Notes under the pieces: model-generated
Database searches by the model: none
Seen by the model: the letters and a program-made list of their open reading frames with translations, nothing else
Told to the model about the DNA's origin: nothing
NCBI GenBank assembly: GCA_027604705.1
Contig: JADHYV010000021.1
Span: forward strand, 292,546-356,545
From: Allomyces arbusculus
Taxonomy: Eukaryota > Blastocladiomycota > Blastocladiomycetes > Blastocladiales > Blastocladiaceae
Length of the DNA stretch: 64,000 nucleotides
Direction of reading: 5' to 3'
Program-made: the position numbers and the translations under genes
Shown: piece after piece, positions 58,138 to 64,000 of the stretch
Numbering within the stretch: the stretch's first letter is position 1
Layout of the letters: each line of letters opens with the position of its first letter

Positions 58138-59661
58138 ATGTCCAAGCAGCAGCAGCAGCAGCCGCAACAGCAGCAGACGACGCGCCCCGCAACAGCGCCG
58201 ATTACCGTGACCGCGCTCGCCGATGCCGACGTGGCTGCGCAGGCCGCCGCCGCCATTCTCGAGCGCCGCGCGTCCGGGTGTGCAGGCGACGCGCGCGCGT
58301 CCGGCACGTCGACCCCGACCGACGAGACGAGGCGGCAGCTTACGATTGCGCCCGCCGCGGCAGCTGCGGCCCTGCTCAACGGCACCATCACGGCCGCGCA
58401 GAACAGCAAGCGCATGCTGCATCGGTTCGACCAGTCGGAAGTCAAGGTGCTCTTGCTCGAAAACGTGTCCCCGGTCGCCGTACAAACGCTCGAAGCTGCC
58501 GGGTTCCAGGTCGAGACGTTGAAGGGCGCGCTTTCCGAGGACGAATTGATTGCGCGGATTGGCGACGTGCAAGTGCTCGGCATCCGGTCCAAGACGCACG
58601 TTACCGCGAAAGTGCTCGAGGCCGCGCGCCGGCTGCTCGTGATTGGCTGCTTCTGCATCGGGACCAACCAGGTCGACTTGCACGCGGCCTCGCTGCGCGG
58701 TGTCGCGTGCTTCAACTCGCCCTACGCCAACTCGCGGTCGGTCGCCGAAATGACGATTGGGAATATTGTCGCGCTCGCGCGCCAGTTGCCCGACCGCAAC
58801 CGCGAAATGCACCAGGGCATCTGGAACAAGGTCTCGGCCAACTGCTACGAGATCCGCGGCAAGACGCTCGGCATCGTCGGGTACGGCCATATCGGCGCGC
58901 AACTGTCGGTGCTCGCCGAGGCCATGGGCATGCGCGTCGTCTTCCACGACCTGCAGCAGATCATGGCGCTTGGTTCCGCGCGGCAACTTCGGTCTTTGAC
59001 GGACCTGCTCACGGCCGCCGACTTTGTCACGCTGCACGTGCCCGAAACGCCTGAGACCAAGAACATGATTGGCGTCAAGGAACTCGCGCTCATGAAGCCC
59101 GGCAGCTACCTGATCAACGCGTCGCGCGGGACCGTCGTGGACGTGGACGCCCTCGCGGCGAGTCTCAAGTCGGGCCACTTGGCGGGCGCTGCCGTCGACG
59201 TGTTCCCGAGTGAACCCGCCAAGAATGGACCCAACTTCCAGTCGCCGCTGCTCGGGTGCCCGAACACGCTCCTCTCGCCGCACATTGGCGGGTCGACCGA
59301 GGAGGCGCAGCGCGCGATCGGGCTCGAAGTGTCGCGCGCCATGGTCTCGTACGTGACCGAGGGTACCTCGCAGGGCGCCGTGAACGTGCCGGGCATCACG
59401 CTGCGCAGTCTGTCGGCGGCCAACCCGCTGACTGTGCGCGTCACCAACATTCACAAGAACGTGCCTGGTGTCCTCAAGAAGATCAACAAGCTGCTGTCGC
59501 ACTTCAACATTGAGCGTCAAACATCCGAGTCGCTCGGGCCCGTGGCGTACCTGGTCGCCGATGTCACGCTCGAGGAGGGCAAGCTCGAGGAGGAGCTGCG
59601 CATCATTCACCAGGGGATCTCGACGATCGAGGAAAACATCCTCAGTCGCGTCTTCTACTGA
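58138..59661 (+). CDS. SER3: D-3-phosphoglycerate dehydrogenase
   Basis: A single exon of 507 residues from the ATG at 58138. A Gln-rich, Ala-rich N-terminal extension covers the first 100 residues. The core starts VKVLLLENVSPVAVQTLEAA. It has IRSKTHVTAKVLEAARRLLV, GCFCIGTNQVDL, the NAD-binding GIVGYGHIGAQL (about 243-254), NASRGTVVDVDALA (active-site Arg) and LSPHIGGSTEEAQ (catalytic His about 381). The last 80 residues are an ACT domain (VRVTNIHKNVPGVLKKINKL), the usual site of serine feedback inhibition. The enzyme makes 3-phosphohydroxypyruvate, the first step of serine synthesis. The 539-codon reverse frame over this gene is a shadow. Confidence 0.95.
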   Translation: MSKQQQQQPQQQQTTRPATAPITVTALADADVAAQAAAAILERRASGCAGDARASGTSTPTDETRRQLTIAPAAAAAALLNGTITAAQNSKRMLHRFDQSEVKVLLLENVSPVAVQTLEAAGFQVETLKGALSEDELIARIGDVQVLGIRSKTHVTAKVLEAARRLLVIGCFCIGTNQVDLHAASLRGVACFNSPYANSRSVAEMTIGNIVALARQLPDRNREMHQGIWNKVSANCYEIRGKTLGIVGYGHIGAQLSVLAEAMGMRVVFHDLQQIMALGSARQLRSLTDLLTAADFVTLHVPETPETKNMIGVKELALMKPGSYLINASRGTVVDVDALAASLKSGHLAGAAVDVFPSEPAKNGPNFQSPLLGCPNTLLSPHIGGSTEEAQRAIGLEVSRAMVSYVTEGTSQGAVNVPGITLRSLSAANPLTVRVTNIHKNVPGVLKKINKLLSHFNIERQTSESLGPVAYLVADVTLEEGKLEEELRIIHQGISTIEENILSRVFY

Positions 59662-60187
59662 GCAAAGCAAGGCGGGGTGGTGTGTTCTTTTATTTGGGCT
59701 GGGTTTGTGATTCTATTTTTTCTTTGGCGCCGTTGCTCGGCCGCGAATTCCCTTGGCTGCTTGATTTCCTCTGGCGGGACCGCGCTCCTGCTTTTGATCC
59801 GTTTCCCTTTTTATTCGTTTGTCGGTTCTCGCTGTGTGCGTGCATTGTGTCGGTCGACATAAAATTGAATTCGCGAACGGATTCGTGTCAAGTTTCCCTG
59901 GTGTCCAACGTCGGTGTGGCTTGGGCACTGTCATGAACAGAACTGAAAGACACCATCAATGACATGCTCGACGCCCGTCTGTCACAATCATGATCGACAC
60001 CAGCTCAACGCGCGCAAAGGCATCAGCTCATGCTAGGGAACCATGATTGCTTGCGGCGAAGCATCGTCAGTGCGAACCGAATTGAGCAACTTTTGAACGC
60101 GAACACCAGGAATGATCACAACGAACTTCTCCAAGTCCTCCTCGCATAAATACGCGACGGCCCCGCGAGCGGCCGTGAGCTCGCATC
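59662..60187. other. Intergenic with possible minus-strand F-box trace
   Basis: The T-rich 3' UTR of the dehydrogenase runs to about 59930. On minus, a frame at 60116-60304 has F-box-like text (LPMVCEEITVVLVVASRSGR, then ALVCRRALEDI); it may be another relic of the F-box family. Confidence 0.35.
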
Positions 60188-60837
60188 TTGGATATCTTCC
60201 AGCGCCCTGCGACAAACGAGCGCGGAAACTCTTCCACTCCGACTTGCGACGACCAACACGACCGTGATTTCCTCGCACACCATGGGCAAAGTAATCTGGT
60301 CCATGTGGGGCCATTACATGGGCCTGACAACCGCCGCGTGTTTGTCGTCCTTCTCCACCCGTTCCTGCCGCCACCACGAACCATGCTGCTCACACACGTA
60401 CTCCCCACAGGTCTCATCGACGGCGGCTTCCTCGCACTCGCGTTCTCCTGGCCGTCACTCGATATTTTCCGAAAGTACGCACGCCTTCAACGTACTTCCC
60501 TTCCACCTTTCGCTCGCCCCTTTCTCACCTCGTTTCGCGATCTAGAACCCTCCCCGTCCTGTACCGTCCACTCTCTATCCCTGGCGTCGCCGCCATCGGC
60601 CTTGGTCTCCTCGCGCTCGCCCTCGAGCAGCTTGGTGTATGTGCGCGCTGTCCCAACGCCCTCAAGTTTGTCCTCTACCTTGTCACGGCCCTCGTTGCCG
60701 GATTGCAGTTCTCGTGCGTGATTGGTGCGCAGTTTGCGGTCGTCACGGCGATTGTGTACCTGCGCGCTGCGGTCGCGGGGGAGACGGCCGGAGGAGGAAA
60801 GGGGGCCAGGGATCGCGTCGGGCCGGCCAAGGTCTAG
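60188..60837 (+). CDS. Putative small multi-pass membrane protein
   Basis: Exons 60188-60474 and 60546-60837 join in frame (192 residues if the ATG at 60188 is used). The hydrophobic part starts at FVVLLHPFLPPP, with LIDGGFLALAFSW, then PGVAAIGLGLLALALEQLG, LKFVLYLVTALVAGLQFS and CVIGAQFAVVTAIVYL, giving three or four membrane helices. The tail is Gly/Lys-rich. The N terminus is uncertain: the first 60 codons are not hydrophobic, overlap a possible antisense F-box trace, and translation could start at the Met at 60383. No family recognised. Confidence 0.5.
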
Positions 60838-61217
60838 CGAAAGGCGTTGAGAGAGTTCCTCTTGCTGCAGCGCACCGCAGACAGGGAAGCAGGGGATTGC
60901 ACATTTTGTGTCGTGATGATACCAAACCGGGTCAAGCGACCCGTTTCTTTCGACTCGAGCCGGTCCCTATTTGGACGCGTTCTATTTACTGTCAAAGAAC
61001 CGAAACCCAGTTCGGAAACGGCGCGATGGCAGTTTCCCATCGTTGTCATGCTCAGCGTTCCCACGATCCCACGCACCGCACTGCACGGCAGTTGCGTCCC
61101 GACTCACGTGTAACGTCGTGTTGCGTTTGAGCCGTTGCTCTTCTTCATCACCTCGCGCGCGCGCAGGACATGCAGTGGCCTCCTTGATCACCCCACATTC
61201 GGACCCCGTCCACCGCC
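60838..61217. other. Intergenic, 380 bp
   Basis: No gene seen; 3' UTR of the membrane protein and promoter of the SAM-like gene. Confidence 0.4.
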
Positions 61218-61972
61218 ATGTCCAACAGCCTCGCCAGCAGCCTGGCCAGTAGCACCCGGTCACGCACGTCAAGCACCGCCTCGGGCGCCGGCGCGTGGAC
61301 CAGCGACGATGTCGCGTCATGGATCCGCGCGCTGCAACTGCCCGTGCCCATCGAGTCCAAGCTCCTCGCATACGTGTACGACCACAACCTGGACGGCACG
61401 CGGCTCGTCGGCATCGCGGTTTCCGACCTGGTCGCCAGCGCGGGTCTACCGCGCGTTTGGGCCGGCGTGGTCGTCGCTCACGCGCGCACGCTGCGGCTGT
61501 CGCGAGGTGCATTCTAGTCGAGTAATGTGTGCGAGGGTAAGAGCGGGAAGCTCACAGTGATTTGACGCGGATAGCGGCCGTGCCGATGGACGAGACGACG
61601 GCGCTGCATCTGTCGCTACTCGCGGACCTCGTGGCCGGACTGGATGCGGTGCGCGACGCGGCGGTCGCAGCGGCTGTGGACGCGGCCGACGCGAAATTGC
61701 GCGCGGTCGAGGCTGGGGTCGTGGCCAAGGTGGACGCGCGGGTGGCGGACGCGACCGCCGACATGACGCGTGTCGTTCGGCACGAAGTCGAGATGGGGAT
61801 GGGCGCCGCCGCATGTCGTGACGACGTGGACCGTCACGGACTACTTCATGTGGGCTCGAGTCGTGGCGGGTTGCTGGGTAAACGGGTATCGGCGGACTTT
61901 CGCGAGGGGCTCGGTGTGGGGATCACGTTGGCGCTGCTTGTGGTGCTCTTGATGCGACAGGTTCTTGGGTGA
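61218..61972 (+). CDS. SAM-like, tail-anchored protein
   Basis: Exons 61218-61506 and 61551-61972 (236 residues) join through a short 44-nt intron with a GGGAAG acceptor; this junction is my best guess. A SAM-like helical domain (WTSDDVASWIRALQLPVPIE, then LLAYVYDHNLDGTRLVGI) lies at residues 27-95. After a short linker comes a helix rich in Ala, Asp and Val (LVAGLDAVRDAAVAAAVDAA) that could form a coiled coil. The last 20 residues are hydrophobic (GVGITLALLVVLLMRQVLG), suggesting a C-terminal membrane anchor. Such an order is known from adaptor proteins at mitochondria or ER, but no specific family is recognised. Confidence 0.5.
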
Positions 61973-63019
61973 GGGGTACGGCGTGACCTTGTTCGTCGAC
62001 CACGCTGCTCTGAGGAGTACCGTAGTAGCCAATATATTACGCCGTGCAACACGAGCATCATCACCGAACTGAGGAGTTGGGCAACGAAGTTGCACACGAA
62101 GGCAAACCTGGGGCAGCTTTGATTTTTTAAGTGGCTTCGCAAGCGAGCCCACGCCCAAATGCCCTGATCGAATGGTTTCCGCGAATGACTGTGACCTCGT
62201 TGGTCTTGCCCCTGCACATCAAAAGCAATTTGTCGGTGATGTTGACCTCCCTCCCGCTGTCTCTGTGCGTTCTCAAGCGGCAACACGCCTTCTATCCCCT
62301 CAGCGCGGATTACCATGTCATGCCGCCTGATGAACGTGCCCACCTGCATCCCAAACTGCAAAACGTCACGATCCAAAGCCGTTCCTTCCATGTTGCAGCC
62401 GTTTGTCATGTCTTGCTCATGCTTGTTGGGACGTTTGAGCAGAATTGAGCGTACATGTTTCTATTCGGGCGGAGCTGTTCGTGACTTCTGGCCGGACACC
62501 AGATCTGCAAGCCGTTGTCACTAGTGTTATCCGCTTTGTCAACCTGGCGCAGGAATTTGATCCCTAGCCCAAGATGTGGATCGTTGTTTTGTTGTTTTGT
62601 CCGCGAGCCTTGAATTGGATCAGCATCGCAATCATAATGGTCCTCGGGATTCTGCGGTCGCGTTCCTGGCGATTTGCAGCCACCAGCGCGACATGTAATA
62701 TCGGCAGGCCGTATGTAGTTGGGTAGAAATCGACACTTTCCACGACGTTCTGTGTAAGACGGACGGGGACTTGGCAAAACGGTCAAGCATGCTCGCTGCT
62801 GACAAAAGATATCTGGTGCAACAAATCCGCCGTGCCAATTCACCAAAGGCCATCTCATCATGTCGAAGGCGAGAAACACATCCATTGTGCCACTTGCAGC
62901 AAAGAACAAGCTCCTGCTCTCGCATGACGATTTCGTTATATAAAGGGCTTTCCTTCCCGACGACTATTGATTTCGCACCAAGCACCTGGACCACGACAGC
63001 CAACCAAACGCCAACCGTC
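61973..63019. other. 1.0-kb upstream region of pirin
   Basis: No gene supported. Minus-strand frames at 61846-62409 and 62406-62909 have fairly natural composition, overlap slightly and shift frame, which could be a relic of an unknown gene. The last 90 bp hold the pirin core promoter. Confidence 0.4.
62937..62944 (+). promoter_or_regulatory. TATA box of the pirin gene
   Basis: TATATAAA lies 83 bp upstream of the ATG at 63020, in a short spacer without other ATGs. This is the clearest core promoter element in the window. Confidence 0.65.
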
Positions 63020-64000
63020 ATGACCACCGTGCAAGCTGCGACTCCGCTCGTTCGCAACGTGGCGCGCACGTACGATGCACGCGAAACGCCCGAGGGCGTT
63101 GGTGTGACTGTGCGCCGTTCGATTGGCACGGATGAGTTGCCAGACCTTGATCCGTTTCTCATGCTCGACGAGTTCCGCGTGTCGCCGCCCGCCGGGTTCT
63201 CGGACCACCCGCACCGCGGCTTCGAGACGGTCACCTACATGCTCTCGGGCGCGTTCGAGCACGAGGACTTTGCGGGCCACCGCGGCAAGATTGGGCCGGG
63301 CGACCTGCAGTGGGTACGCACGCAAACGCGGTCACGCGATCCGGTGGCCGTCCGCGACCCGAATTTCACGCACACCTTGCTCGCAAATGTAGATGACGGC
63401 GGGCCGCGGCATTGTCCACGCCGAGGTGCCCATCGAGCAGGAAAACTCGGGTTTGCAGCTGTGGGTCAACCTGCCGGCCGCGCACAAGATGATGGAGCCG
63501 CGGTACCAGGAGCTGCTCGGCAAGGACCTGCCGCGTGTGCAGCCCGCAGATGGCGTCGACGTGACCGTGATCGCTGGCGAGGCCTACGGCGCGTCGGCCA
63601 AGGTCCGCACCGTCACGCCGATTTGCTACTTTGACATTCGCGTCGCTGCCGGTTCGTCGACCAAGGTGCCTGTGCCCGGCACGTTCAATGCGTTCGCCTA
63701 CGTGCTCGAGGGTGAGGCATTATTTGGCGGCAAGGCGACCAAGGGCGTGCGCGGCGAAGCGATTGTGTTTGATGCGCCGACTGAGGAGGACGCCAAGAAG
63801 GCGACTGAGGTGCCCGTCGTCGCTGGCGAGAAGGGCGTGCGGTTTGTTGTGATTGGCGGCGAGCCCATTAACGGTGCGGCAGCGACTCTACATCGGGTTT
63901 TGCGGTGACGATCGAGAAACTGACCAGCGATCCGACTTCCTCTTTTTCTAGAGCCGATCGTTCAGCACGGCCCGTTTGTCATGAACCACCCGCTCGAGAT
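63020..64000 (+). CDS. Pirin, 3' end outside window
   Basis: Exons 63020-63313, 63393-63873 and 63952 to beyond the end. The cupin motifs are clear: FLMLDEFRVSPPAGFSDHPH then RGFETVTYMLSGAFEHEDF (metal-binding His and Glu), DLQWMTAGRGIVHAEVP across intron 1, and LQLWVNLPAAHKMMEPRYQE. Intron 2 joins GGEPIN to EPIVQHGPFVMN, the normal pirin C-terminal motif, so the gene goes on for a short way past 64000. Pirins bind Fe in the N-terminal cupin; members act as quercetinases or as nuclear cofactors. The role here is open. A TATA box precedes it. Confidence 0.92.

Noticed and set aside
58051-59670. 539-codon minus frame
   Set aside because: Antisense shadow of phosphoglycerate dehydrogenase caused by high GC and codon bias.

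Overview
The window looks like nuclear DNA of a zoosporic (flagellated) fungus. It is GC-rich and gene-dense, with short spliceosomal introns (mostly 59-150 nt). The gene set mixes fungal genes (PHO84-like phosphate permease, Mnn9-type mannosyltransferase, ATP10, a fungal-type phosphoglycerate dehydrogenase, a fungalysin relic) with genes of flagellated or animal-like lineages (delta-tubulin, a DCAF12-like WD40 protein, a TMEM242-like protein). A member of Blastocladiomycota (Allomyces or Catenaria type) is my best guess; this is inference, not a database match. A 10-N assembly gap lies in an intron.

Layout. 1-1216 (-): 5' part of an unrecognised low-complexity gene. 1404-3897 (+): six-exon leucine-rich-repeat protein. 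4133-4526 (+): F-box-family relic. 5094-7085 (-): RBBP6/Mpe1 mRNA 3'-end factor, divergent from the AP-3 mu subunit (7484-9547, +). 9704-11630 (-): ANGEL/CCR4-type EEP enzyme. 11787-12609 (-): HGPRT. 13277-15167 (+): lipase. 17369-19856 (+): phosphate transporter. 20378-20840 (-): second F-box-family relic. 21269-25326 (+): 1327-residue coiled-coil protein. 25735-27362 (-): DCAF12-like. 28403-30034 (+): Pro/Ser/Thr-rich single-pass membrane protein. About 30960-31930 (+): dead fungalysin (M36). 32193-34356 (-): delta-tubulin. 34833-35668 (+): TMEM242-like. 35768-36666 (-): RraA-like aldolase. 37873-38918 (+): secreted Cys-containing protein. 39671-41662 (+): F-box-like protein. 42754-43814 (-): pantothenate synthetase, divergent from BCKDH E1-alpha (44369-45801, +). 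46093-47425 (-): ATP10, divergent from ARL1 (47826-48719, +). 48720-51168: mostly gene-poor. 51169-53024 (+): nine-exon PfkB sugar kinase. 53156-55426 (-): DUF707 glycosyltransferase-like, divergent from Mnn9-type (55912-57437, +). 58138-59661 (+): 3-phosphoglycerate dehydrogenase. 60188-60837 (+): small membrane protein. 61218-61972 (+): SAM-like tail-anchored protein. 63020-end (+): pirin, cut by the window edge.

The genes are mostly housekeeping: metabolism (purine salvage, serine, pantothenate, branched-chain oxoacids), membrane traffic (AP-3, ARL1), mannosylation, mitochondrial ATP synthase assembly and the basal body. I see no operon-like system, CRISPR array, tRNA or rRNA gene. The most distinctive signals are a splice-donor grammar dominated by GTRCGT (C at +4), micro-exons of 7 and 15 nt in ARL1 and the PfkB kinase, and decayed copies of an F-box-like family and of a fungalysin protease. 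Multi-exon models were spliced by hand; exon coordinates are in each entry and every complete model totals a whole number of codons.
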